A program made the translations under genes and the position numbers. From the NCBI GenBank assembly GCA_035556195.1, contig DATMFK010000043.1, forward strand, positions 1 to 64,000: a stretch of 64,000 nucleotides of DNA, written 5' to 3'. The notes beneath the pieces were generated by a model. The model was not told the DNA's origin, did not search any database, and was given only the letters and a program-made list of their open reading frames with translations. Shown here one piece after another: positions 8,634 to 16,454 of the stretch; the first letter of the stretch is position 1; each line of letters starts with the position of its first letter. The stretch comes from G016756615 sp035556195 (GTDB lineage Bacteria > Pseudomonadota > Alphaproteobacteria > Rhizobiales > Rhizobiaceae).

Positions 8634-9059
8634 ATGCAGACTGCACTGAAGCCCTCGCGGCCGCTGCGAGTGGTGATGACGAAGGTCGGCCTCGACGGCC
8701 ATGACCGCGGTGTGAAGGTGATCGCCCAGGCGTTGCGCGACGCGGGCATGGAGGTGATCTATACCGGCCTTCGCCGGACACCTGACGAAATCGCCGACAT
8801 CGTCCTTCAGGAAGACGCCGACGTGCTCGGCCTGTCCATCCTGTCGGGCGCCGTCGTCCCGTTGACGCGGCGGGTGTCGGAGGCCCTGAAGGCGCGCGAG
8901 ATCGACGACGTGCTGATGGTCGTGGGTGGCATCGTCACGGACGAGGCCCGCGGCGAACTCGCGGGCATGGGCATCGAAGGGGTCTTCGGACCTGGCTCCT
9001 CGCTGGCCGAGATCATCGGCTTCATTCAAGCAAATGTCCTCGAGACCCGCGTTTTATAG
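8634..9059 (+). CDS. B12-binding small subunit of acyl-CoA mutase
   Basis: This 141-residue stand-alone cobalamin-binding domain starts after AAGAGGAAG. It has the base-off/His-on signature DGHDRG at 21-26 (His23 would ligate cobalt), SILSGAVV near 70 and VVGGIVTDE near 103. Split mutases with separate large and small subunits include 2-hydroxyisobutyryl-CoA mutase and archaeal methylmalonyl-CoA mutases. Its partner is the truncated gene immediately upstream, so it is probably without a working partner unless another large subunit is encoded elsewhere. It is in line with the thiolase gene nine bases downstream. Confidence 0.88.
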   Translation: MQTALKPSRPLRVVMTKVGLDGHDRGVKVIAQALRDAGMEVIYTGLRRTPDEIADIVLQEDADVLGLSILSGAVVPLTRRVSEALKAREIDDVLMVVGGIVTDEARGELAGMGIEGVFGPGSSLAEIIGFIQANVLETRVL

Positions 9060-9068
9060 GAGAAGACG

Positions 9069-10217
9069 ATGGCGGATGCCTATGTGAACGGTGTCGGGTT
9101 TCATCCCTTCGGACGGTTCCCGGAAAAGACGCTGAAGCAGATCGCAGCGGAAGCCGTTCTGGCCGCGCTCGACGATGCCGGTCTCGACGCGGACGGAATA
9201 GACGCTGCCTTCTGCTCCAACGCCTATGCTGGCCTGCTGAACGGGCAGGAATCCGTACGCGGCGAGACCTGGTTGAGGACGGTCGGCATCGGCGGGGTCC
9301 CGATCATCAATGTCGAGAATGCCTGCGCGGGCGGCGGCACCGCCGTTCATCTGGCGACGATGGCCGTGCGCAGCGGGGCCTATTCGCGCGTGCTGGTCGT
9401 CGGGGCGGAAAAGATGTTCTCTGGCGACACAGGTCGGGCCATCGCCGCGCTCGCCACCTCCTCCGACATCGAAGTGACCCAGGGAATCGGCATGCAGTTC
9501 GCTGCGGTCGATGCGATCCGGGTCAAGAAGGTCATGGCCGAGGAGAATGTCGGCGAGGACGCACTCGACTGGATCACGTCCAAGAGCCACTACAACGGCT
9601 CGCTCAATCCCATCGCCCAGTTCCGCAAGCCGATGTCGGTGGAAGAGGTGCGCAATTCGCGCATGATCGCCGATCCGCTGCGACTCTATATGTGCAGTGC
9701 GATTTCGGACGGTGCCGCAGCCTGCATCATCTCGGCCGAGCCCGGCCGCCGCAGGGTTCGGGTCGCCGGCAGCGCGCTCGCCTCATCACCGATCCGCGTG
9801 CGCCAGGGCGACCTGTCGACCGGCAAGCGCGCCTCCGCCGCGTCCTATAAGCAAGCCGGCGTGGGCCCCAAAGATATCGACTTCGCCGAGGTGCATGACG
9901 CCGTCTCTCCGATCGAGCTCGTCTACTACCGCGATCTCGGCTTCTGCGCCCCGGGCGAGGTGGCGCGCTTCGTGGCGGAGGAGAGACCTGCGCTGCACGG
10001 CTCGATCCCCTTCAATCCCTCGGGCGGCATCAATGCGCGCGGCCATCCGGTGGGCGCCACCGGCGTTGCCCAGATCTGCGAACTCGTGTTGCAGATTTCG
10101 GGCGATGCCGGCCAGCGCCAATTGAAAAATGCCCGCCGCGGGCTCGCCCTCAATGCGGGCGGCTGGATGGGCGAGGACCCGGCTGTCAACGCCGTGCACA
10201 TTCTGGAGGCATCATGA
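9069..10217 (+). CDS. Thiolase-family protein (SCP2-type)
   Basis: This 382-residue thiolase-like protein starts after AGGAGAAG. It has the nucleophile-region NVENACAGGG (Cys86), EVHDAVSPIEL (His276) and GGINARGHPVGATG (His326). The architecture matches the SCP2/lipid-transfer-protein branch, whose members either cleave 3-ketoacyl-CoA or, when paired with an OB-fold protein, act as retro-aldolases on branched acyl-CoA. The gene overlaps the OB-fold gene by four bases (ATGA), which supports a physical complex. No frameshift or missing motif is evident. The exact substrate is unknown. Confidence 0.85.
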   Translation: MADAYVNGVGFHPFGRFPEKTLKQIAAEAVLAALDDAGLDADGIDAAFCSNAYAGLLNGQESVRGETWLRTVGIGGVPIINVENACAGGGTAVHLATMAVRSGAYSRVLVVGAEKMFSGDTGRAIAALATSSDIEVTQGIGMQFAAVDAIRVKKVMAEENVGEDALDWITSKSHYNGSLNPIAQFRKPMSVEEVRNSRMIADPLRLYMCSAISDGAAACIISAEPGRRRVRVAGSALASSPIRVRQGDLSTGKRASAASYKQAGVGPKDIDFAEVHDAVSPIELVYYRDLGFCAPGEVARFVAEERPALHGSIPFNPSGGINARGHPVGATGVAQICELVLQISGDAGQRQLKNARRGLALNAGGWMGEDPAVNAVHILEAS

Positions 10218-10633
10218 ACGACATGACCTTGCAAAGGTCCAAGTCCAATCCGCACATCTTCTTTGCGGAAGGGGAGGTGCCCGGAGCGCCGGGGTTGCGC
10301 GCGGCCCGCTGTCGTGCCTGCGGCCGCCACACGCTTGGTCGCGTCCTGGCCTGCGCGCATTGCCTGTCGCGCGACCTCGACGTGGTTGCCGCCGGGCAGA
10401 AGGCGGAGCTGGTCGAATTCTCGATAGCGCACCATCCGGCCGGCGGCTTCGAGGCGCCCTATGCAATCGGGCAGGTCAGGACGTCGGAAGGGTTGGTGCT
10501 GTTCGCGCCGCTGGCCGGCGAGACCTCGGGGCTGGCGCCTGGAGAGAAGCTCGGCTTTGCCGTCGTGGAGCACGACGGAGGTGATCTGGGCTTCGCCTAT
10601 CAGCGAATTGGCATCGTTGGAGAGGCAGCATGA
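10214..10633 (+). CDS. Zn-ribbon OB-fold protein (DUF35-type)
   Basis: This 139-residue protein has an N-terminal rubredoxin-like zinc ribbon (Cys33, Cys36, Cys47, Cys50 in CRAC...CAHC) followed by an OB-fold with YAIGQVRTSEGLVLFAPL. DUF35 proteins of this kind bind SCP2-type thiolases and shape an acyl-CoA channel, as in steroid side-chain aldolases. It overlaps the thiolase gene upstream and the CoA ligase gene downstream by four bases each, so translation is probably coupled. Confidence 0.88.
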   Translation: MNDMTLQRSKSNPHIFFAEGEVPGAPGLRAARCRACGRHTLGRVLACAHCLSRDLDVVAAGQKAELVEFSIAHHPAGGFEAPYAIGQVRTSEGLVLFAPLAGETSGLAPGEKLGFAVVEHDGGDLGFAYQRIGIVGEAA

Positions 10634-12189
10634 ACGTCGCGGATCAGATACGCCGCGCCGTGCGTCGCTTCGCCGGGCTTCCGGCGGTCATCTCGGGCGA
10701 CGAAACACGCAGCTTCGCCGAGATCGACGAACGTTCGGACCGGCTGGCCAATGCGCTTCTGGCTTTGGGCCTGCGCAAGGGCGACCGGGTGGCCACCCTG
10801 CTGGAGAATTCCGTGCGCTGCGTGGAGGTGGATTTCGCGCTTGCCAAGGCCGGTCTCGTTCGGGTGTCGCTCAATCCGCGTTCCACGGCCAAGGATGCCG
10901 GCGTCATCCTGGAGGACTCGGACGCCACCGCGTTCATCTTCGGCGATGGCTATTCGGAGATCGTGACCGCGGTCCAGCCCGAGGCGAAGCATGTGCGTCA
11001 TTGGCTTCATGCAGACGAGGGTGAGGGGCCGCTGGCGAAACTGCCCTTCGTGCTCGACTACGAGGAGATGCTTTCGAGCGCCAGCAGCGCGCCGGTTCCG
11101 GAAAACTGCCATCCGGAGGATCTCTACTGCCTGTTCTATACCTCGGGCACCACCGGCCGGCCGAAGGGCGTCATGCTCAGCCATCGGTCCATCCTGCAGA
11201 TCTCCTTCAACCTGCTGATGGAGGTCGGGCCGCAGCAGGCTGGCGAGAAGGTGCTCCTCATGCAGCCGATGAGCCACGGCGCCGGCTTCTTCGTGCTGCC
11301 GTGGTTCATGCGTGGCGGCGTCTCCGTGATCATGCGCCACTTCGACGCCGAGGAGGTGCTGCGGCTGTCGCATGAGCTGGAGATCGAGACGATCAAGCTG
11401 GTGCCGACCATGTTGCAGCGGATGCTGAGGGTGGACGTCGACAAGTCGCCGGACCTGCCGAAATTGAGGCAGATCATCTATGGCGCGAGCGCGATGCCGG
11501 CCGAGGCGCTACGCAAGGCCATCACGCGCTTCGGGTCGAAATTCGTGCAGATCTACGGCCAGAGCGAGGCCGCGGTGACGCTGAGCGTGCTCCCGCTTTC
11601 CGAGCACGATCCGGACGGCGAGCATCCCGAACGTCTGATGTCGGCGGGCGTGCCGTTCCCGAGCGTCGAAATGAAGATCCTGGACACCCAGGGCAACCCG
11701 GTTGGTCCCAACGAGCCCGGGGAAGTGGTCTTGCGCGCGCCGCAACTCATGTCGGGCTACTGGAAGCTGCCCGAGCTCACGAGCCAGACGATCCGCGATG
11801 GCTGGCTCCATACCAAGGATCTCGGCCGGATCGACGAACACGGCTTCCTCTATCTGCTCGGGCGCATGGATGAGATGATCATCTCGGGCGGCTACAATAT
11901 CGCCCCGCGCGAGATCGAGGAGGCGCTCTACCGCCATCCCGCCATCCAGGAGGCGGCCGTCGTCGGCGAGCCGGACGAGGAATGGGGCAACGCCGTGGTC
12001 GCCTATGTCGCGTTGCGCAACCGGGTAGGGGAAAGCGAGATCATCGACTTCGCCCGGACCGAGCTGGGGTTCAAGCGACCGAAGCGGATCTATCGCGTGC
12101 CGGAATTGCCGAAGAACGCAAACGGCAAGATCCAGAAGAGCGCCCTTAATCCGCAACTCGCAATGCTCTGGGAGCCGATACCGGAATGA
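10630..12189 (+). CDS. Acyl-CoA synthetase (AMP-forming)
   Basis: This is a 519-residue member of the adenylate-forming ligase family. The ATP/AMP motif FYTSGTTGRPKG lies at about 169-180, the YGQSEA adenine-binding motif at 309-314, the hinge region around ISGGYNIAPREIEE, and the acyl-adenylate lysine near the C-terminus in NANGKIQKSAL. It would activate a carboxylic acid to its CoA thioester at the cost of ATP to AMP. Operon position suggests it feeds the mutase/thiolase of the same cluster. The substrate cannot be read from sequence; the family covers medium-chain and branched acids. It overlaps its neighbours on both sides by four bases. Confidence 0.9.
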   Translation: MNVADQIRRAVRRFAGLPAVISGDETRSFAEIDERSDRLANALLALGLRKGDRVATLLENSVRCVEVDFALAKAGLVRVSLNPRSTAKDAGVILEDSDATAFIFGDGYSEIVTAVQPEAKHVRHWLHADEGEGPLAKLPFVLDYEEMLSSASSAPVPENCHPEDLYCLFYTSGTTGRPKGVMLSHRSILQISFNLLMEVGPQQAGEKVLLMQPMSHGAGFFVLPWFMRGGVSVIMRHFDAEEVLRLSHELEIETIKLVPTMLQRMLRVDVDKSPDLPKLRQIIYGASAMPAEALRKAITRFGSKFVQIYGQSEAAVTLSVLPLSEHDPDGEHPERLMSAGVPFPSVEMKILDTQGNPVGPNEPGEVVLRAPQLMSGYWKLPELTSQTIRDGWLHTKDLGRIDEHGFLYLLGRMDEMIISGGYNIAPREIEEALYRHPAIQEAAVVGEPDEEWGNAVVAYVALRNRVGESEIIDFARTELGFKRPKRIYRVPELPKNANGKIQKSALNPQLAMLWEPIPE

Positions 12190-13496
12190 TCGAGGATATC
12201 GCAACAAGGGTCGCCGACCTTTCCTTCGATGCGCTGAGCGAGGCGGGCAGAGAACGGCTCACGCTGTGCCTGCTGGCCAATCTTAGCGTAGGCGTGGCCG
12301 GGGTGCCCTATTGCGTCGTGCCGGAGCCGGTCGCCGAAGGCGGCCGCTTCGCTCTCCTGTCCGGCAGCCGGGCTGGCGATGCTCGCGCGGCGGCGTTCTG
12401 GAACGCCGCCGTCATGCATGCGCGCACGCAGGACGACTTCGATCCGGTCGGCAATTTGCATGTCGGCACGGTCGTGCTGCCGGCGCTCATGGCGGTGTCC
12501 AACGAGGTGCCGCTCACCGGAAAGGCTTTCCTCGACGCGCTCGCCGCGGGCTACATGGTCGCGGTCGGCATTTCGCGCGGGCTGTCGCCGAAGACCACGC
12601 CACGCGGCGTGCGCTCGACGGGCTACTACAGCCCGTTCGGCGCCGTGGCCGCCGTCGCCAAGGCGAAGGGGCTGGATGCGGCCGCGATCGGCAGCGCGCT
12701 GGCTTTGACGACGGTCTTTGCTGGCGGAACGACACAGGCATGGATCGACGGCAGCGACGAATGGCAGCTTCATCCTGCCCATGCCGCCGAAACGGGGCTG
12801 CGCGCCGTCGAGCTTGCGCTTTCGGGCGTGCGCGGCGGCAGCCATGCGCTCGACGGCACCTCCGGCTTCTACAACGCTCTTTTGGGCAAGACGGTGCCGT
12901 TCGACGAGGTCGTGAACGACTTCGATCCTTCGATTGCCGCCGAGGAGAGCGTGATCAAGCGCTTTCCGGTTTCGGGCATCTGCCAGTCTGTCGTTCTGTC
13001 GGCCGAGCGTTTGGCGCGGCAGATCGCCGATCCCGGACAGATACGGCGCGTCAAGGTGGAGATGAACGCCTTCGAGATGCGCTATCCCGGGACGCTCAAC
13101 CGCGGGCCGGTGTTCCGCTCGTTCGGTGACCGCCTGATGAGCGCGACCTTCTGTACCGCGTCGGTGCTGGCGCATCGCGGCCTGAACTTCGCCGATTTCC
13201 ATACGGCGCAGAATGCGGCGCGGGACCGCCTTGTCGGTTTGGTCGAGGTCATCGAAGGCGCCGATATCCCGATCCTTTCGGCACGCATGACGGTCGAAAC
13301 CGGGGACGGACGGACATTTGTCGAACAGGTGCGCAATTCGCGCAGCGAGGTCGCCATCGACTGGTTCTCGGTGGACGCATGGGGATCCGCGCTCTGGCAG
13401 GAGGCCGGCCGCAGCAGCGAAGCCTTCAAAAGCTGCCGCGACGAAATCCAAACACTTTCACGGGCGGACCGGGTGGATTTCGGCCGCTGGCTTTGA
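12186..13496 (+). CDS. MmgE/PrpD family protein
   Basis: This 436-residue protein has the MmgE/PrpD fold, the family of 2-methylcitrate dehydratase and cis-aconitate decarboxylase. Typical blocks are FWNAAVMHARTQDDFD near 73-88, HVGTVVLPA, DALAAGYMVAVGISRG, HPAHAAETGLRAVELA and IKRFPVSGICQS. As the last gene of the operon it may dehydrate or isomerise a hydroxy-acid intermediate of the same pathway; this is inference from position. The four-base overlap with the ligase gene supports co-translation. Confidence 0.85.
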   Translation: MIEDIATRVADLSFDALSEAGRERLTLCLLANLSVGVAGVPYCVVPEPVAEGGRFALLSGSRAGDARAAAFWNAAVMHARTQDDFDPVGNLHVGTVVLPALMAVSNEVPLTGKAFLDALAAGYMVAVGISRGLSPKTTPRGVRSTGYYSPFGAVAAVAKAKGLDAAAIGSALALTTVFAGGTTQAWIDGSDEWQLHPAHAAETGLRAVELALSGVRGGSHALDGTSGFYNALLGKTVPFDEVVNDFDPSIAAEESVIKRFPVSGICQSVVLSAERLARQIADPGQIRRVKVEMNAFEMRYPGTLNRGPVFRSFGDRLMSATFCTASVLAHRGLNFADFHTAQNAARDRLVGLVEVIEGADIPILSARMTVETGDGRTFVEQVRNSRSEVAIDWFSVDAWGSALWQEAGRSSEAFKSCRDEIQTLSRADRVDFGRWL

Positions 13497-14315
13497 GGCG
13501 AGGGCGCTTTGGCCATGGAGTGCTCCTTGATGGCCAGAGGCTGGCACGTTGATTTGTCAGTGACCATCCGGAGCCTTCGCTGCGAATGGCGTGCAATCGG
13601 CAGAAGGCGGGCCTTCCCGCCGGGTTGAGAGTCGCGCTCGCGATTGCCGCGCCACCGTGTGGTGCGGGTCTGTCGAGGGTCACCGGGACACAGCTGACGC
13701 CAGGGCAACGCATTTTTCGGGGAAACGGCGGCTTACCATCTCTAGAGCGGTCATGAGCGCCGCAATGACGCTAGTCGCCACAACTGCAAGTGCAGCCGCT
13801 TCTGCGCCAAGCCCGGCATCTTCGAGATCCCGCGCCCCGTGAAGGCGTCTGTCGATGGCATAAGCGAGGAGGAGCGAGACGATGGCCAAAATCGCCGCGG
13901 CTCCTTCCGAGTAGATAAGCGATTTGGCGACGAGCGAGGCCGGAGGCAGAACGATCGTCGCAATGAAGAAGAGCCACAGGACTCCGTGGACCTGTCATCG
14001 CTCGTCGGCGCATGAACGGCTCCATCTGGCTTCCTGCGTCGCGTTGCCCTTTCGCCAATGCTCCGGGCCCCCTTCGGATGTCTTTGACCCGGAGCAGACT
14101 TGCGATCCGTGAGGTGGCCGCTTTGCGCCGATTCTTGGCAGTACTACCGCCCGTACGCAGACACTGCCGGCAGCCACGCTGGGGTGGTCGGAGGTGGCCC
14201 CTGACCATGCTCTCGTATAGTGAGGGATCTGGAGGGCAGGGGGTCGGGGACGTATTTTCAGGGAGCCCGTGATCGGTCGTACGGGGACTCTCGTTCGAGG
14301 AAACCTAGCGCCCGA
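13497..14315. other. Low-density region behind the catabolic operon
   Basis: About 820 bases with no intact gene. It contains the probable frameshifted membrane-protein remnant at 13680-14025. The rest (13497-13679 and 14026-14315) shows no gene, tRNA or repeat that I can support. Confidence 0.45.
13680..14025 (-). pseudogene. Small membrane-protein gene with a frameshift
   Basis: On the minus strand, 13994-13680 reads as a convincing two-helix membrane protein (LWLFFIATIVLPPASL, IYSEGAAAILAIVSLLL, then LAVVATSVIAALMTALEM, ending RRFPEK...), but this frame has no ATG or GTG before an in-frame TGA at 13997-13995. An ATG at 14025 with AGGAAG just upstream opens the other frame (MEPFMRRR...); removing one base near 13,979 would join the two into a protein of about 115 residues. 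The simplest reading is a one-base frameshift, real or from sequencing. An alternative is a 69-residue protein from a TTG at 13889. Function unknown. Confidence 0.4.
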
Positions 14316-15788
14316 CTACTTAGCGGCCTTGTGCGCCTCTGCGAGCCGGTAAGTGATGTAATACTTCAGAATGTTGCGCACGTAGACGACCGGCTCGTTG
14401 CCGACGACCTTTGCCATAGCCAGTTCCACGTTCCCGAACCAAACCTTGTCATCGAGCCCCATGGCAACAGCACGGCGGCGGGCTTTCTGGAGATTGCCCG
14501 GACCGGCATTGTAGGCCGCAAATGCCATCAGCGCCTGGTTCACAGGGTTGATTGCCGGATCGTTGACGTAGGTGCTGCGAAGGAGACGCAGCATTTTCAC
14601 CCCCGCCTCCACATTACGGTCAGCTATTTCGATATGGGGAATGCCTATCGCCGGATCGCTCGCGGTTGACGGTAGCACCTGCATGATACCGACTGCTCCC
14701 GCACGGCTATGCTTAGATTGATCGAGGTGCGATTCCTGATAACCCTGCGCGGCGATCATCAGCGCGTCGAAATCATAGGCCGTTGCGTATTTGCGGATGA
14801 GGCCAATCACAGCGGCGAAGCGCGAGCGTCCGTCTGGATCCATCGCGTTGCGGATGCGGTCAGCATCCTTGAAGTAGCGCTTGATGAGGATATTGCCGAG
14901 CGATGAGCCACGACGCGCGACCTTGACGAAGTCGTTTACGGTCGCTGCCAATTGGGGGCTTCCTTTGCGCATGGCCCAGGCGATCTCGCCGCCCTTGTTT
15001 ACCACGAGGTCGTGGCGCACAGCCACATGTTCGAAGATTTGCGCAAACAGATCGGCCTTATACGCATCGGCGACCGTCGCCTCCAGCGCGCCGACATGCA
15101 CCAGTTCGATCAGGTCCTCGTCCTCCAAATTCTCGTCCGCGCGGACAATCTTCAACGGTTTCTGGCCGGCCGCCTCGCGCCGCGCGCTCATGGCGTTCAG
15201 ATGCTCATAGTAGCTGCTCGAAGCCCGTACGCTGATCTCGACGCCATCCAGATCATCGATCGAAGAGATCCTAGGGGCCCCCGGCCCCGTGACCACCACC
15301 TCGGATACGTCATCGACGAACGGGTCCGAGAAATCGACGTGCTTGAGCCGCTCCGGCGTAATGGTCAGGTTCGCAACAACAAGGTCGACGTGTCCGTTCT
15401 CGAGCGCGGGGAGCAGTCGATCGCGGGCCAGCGGTGCCAGCACGATCTCAAGCTTGCGCGCCATCGCCCCGAACTTCCGGGCCAAGTGCTTCCCGAACTC
15501 GTTCATGAGGTCGACCGTCATTCCTGATGTCTTGGGACCATCGGCGACGAAGAACAGCGGGCCATAGGCCACGCCAACACGCAACAACCCGCGCTCGAGC
15601 ATGCCATCGAAATCGCTCGTCCATGGCTCGGCGATCTTTGCGAAGATCCTGTCCTCTTCGGACACCGCGTCTCGATTTGTGGCTTGGATCGACGTTGCGC
15701 TGGCGCCTTCTGCATGCGCGCAGCCAATTGCCATCGAACCCCATGCCAGCGCTGTAGCAACGAGGGCGCCGATACAGTTGCCGAGCAT
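14316..15788 (-). CDS. MltF-like solute-binding/lytic transglycosylase protein
   Basis: This is a 490-residue exported protein; the ATG at 15788 follows GGGAGG by nine bases and leads a signal peptide (residues 1-26). Residues about 60-300 form a family 3 solute-binding domain (LRVGVAYGPLFF, GMTVDLMNEFGKHLA, DLVVANLTITPERLKHVDFS). Residues about 330-480 form an SLT lytic transglycosylase domain with the catalytic Glu352 in GYQESHLDQ and the AVGIMQVLPSTA and AYNAGPGN motifs. This is the MltF layout: a ligand-regulated peptidoglycan-cleaving enzyme of the periplasm. No lipobox is obvious, so membrane anchoring is uncertain. Confidence 0.87.
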   Translation of the reverse strand: MLGNCIGALVATALAWGSMAIGCAHAEGASATSIQATNRDAVSEEDRIFAKIAEPWTSDFDGMLERGLLRVGVAYGPLFFVADGPKTSGMTVDLMNEFGKHLARKFGAMARKLEIVLAPLARDRLLPALENGHVDLVVANLTITPERLKHVDFSDPFVDDVSEVVVTGPGAPRISSIDDLDGVEISVRASSSYYEHLNAMSARREAAGQKPLKIVRADENLEDEDLIELVHVGALEATVADAYKADLFAQIFEHVAVRHDLVVNKGGEIAWAMRKGSPQLAATVNDFVKVARRGSSLGNILIKRYFKDADRIRNAMDPDGRSRFAAVIGLIRKYATAYDFDALMIAAQGYQESHLDQSKHSRAGAVGIMQVLPSTASDPAIGIPHIEIADRNVEAGVKMLRLLRSTYVNDPAINPVNQALMAFAAYNAGPGNLQKARRRAVAMGLDDKVWFGNVELAMAKVVGNEPVVYVRNILKYYITYRLAEAHKAAK

Positions 15789-16454
15789 CGCAGTCGGCCT
15801 CCCTGTGCTAATATTTTCCGGGAACCCACCGGCTATTCTTCATCGGAGTATCGCCATCATATTCGTTCTTGGTCGATCGCTTGGGCAATTGACGGTATCC
15901 GCCGAAGATCCGGCGCCATTGACGCCGCCGCTCCCCAGGTCCTTCTGAACGCCCAGCGCGACCTCGATTGAGGCGGAGGTCGTCGCCTCATTCGAGGCTT
16001 CGGGGACTGACCCCTCTTGTGGGCGCTGGCGGGAGAGGGGTTGGTCGCCAGTGCCAAAGCAACGGGACGTTTTAAAGAATAGAAGATTTTGCTCTGTACG
16101 AGAATTGTACAAGTATGCGTAGTCCCTAAGTACTAGTTGCTGGAAAACGGACAGAATGGGTGTAGTTATACTACGGCCCCTACGCTTTATAGGTCTTCCG
16201 GCCTCCCGCTGTCCGGAGATGTGCAGAGCGAGCTGACCGAAGCACGCCATCGTCGGGAGAGGGTCTTGTAGCATCGCATCTGAGAGGCGGCGCCTCCCGC
16301 CTTCGATGGATTTCGGTGCCGCGCAAGGCCCGGAACCTGTCAGCAGAACTCGCCAAGCGCGTGTTCTGCTTGTCAAAGATCGTCCTTTTGCCCAAGAGCA
16401 GCCGCCTGCTTCGAGTCTTTGGTCAACGCGTTGTCATAGGGTGTATATCCACCA
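15789..16454. other. Intergenic stretch with several inverted repeats
   Basis: This 670-base gap has no gene with recognisable features. It holds a hairpin at 15962-15997 (14-bp arms CCTCGATTGAGGCG / CGCCTCATTCGAGG, one mismatch), an 8-bp hairpin at 16009-16040, and, in an AT-rich block, two short perfect inverted repeats that look like operators (16095-16111 and 16162-16174). Confidence 0.5.
16095..16174. promoter_or_regulatory. Two operator-like inverted repeats
   Basis: TGTAC-N7-GTACA spans 16095-16111 and GTAGT-TAT-ACTAC spans 16162-16174, both perfect, within the only AT-rich block of this gap. They lie about 310-390 bases upstream of the MltF-like start. A regulator binding site, perhaps left from a lost gene, is inference. 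Confidence 0.3.

Noticed and set aside
7600..8634. Cobalamin riboswitch ahead of the B12-dependent genes
   Set aside because: The upstream sequence is MFS and mutase coding DNA; no B12-box or compatible fold was seen.
7061..8749. 562-codon minus-strand frame across the MFS/mutase junction
   Set aside because: It is antisense to two recognisable proteins and has no ribosome-binding site or domain; its continuity across the junction is not evidence of a gene.
15840..16376. 178-codon minus-strand frame in the gap before the DUF2252 gene
   Set aside because: It spans the hairpins and operator-like repeats, has no ribosome-binding site and no domain-like segment.
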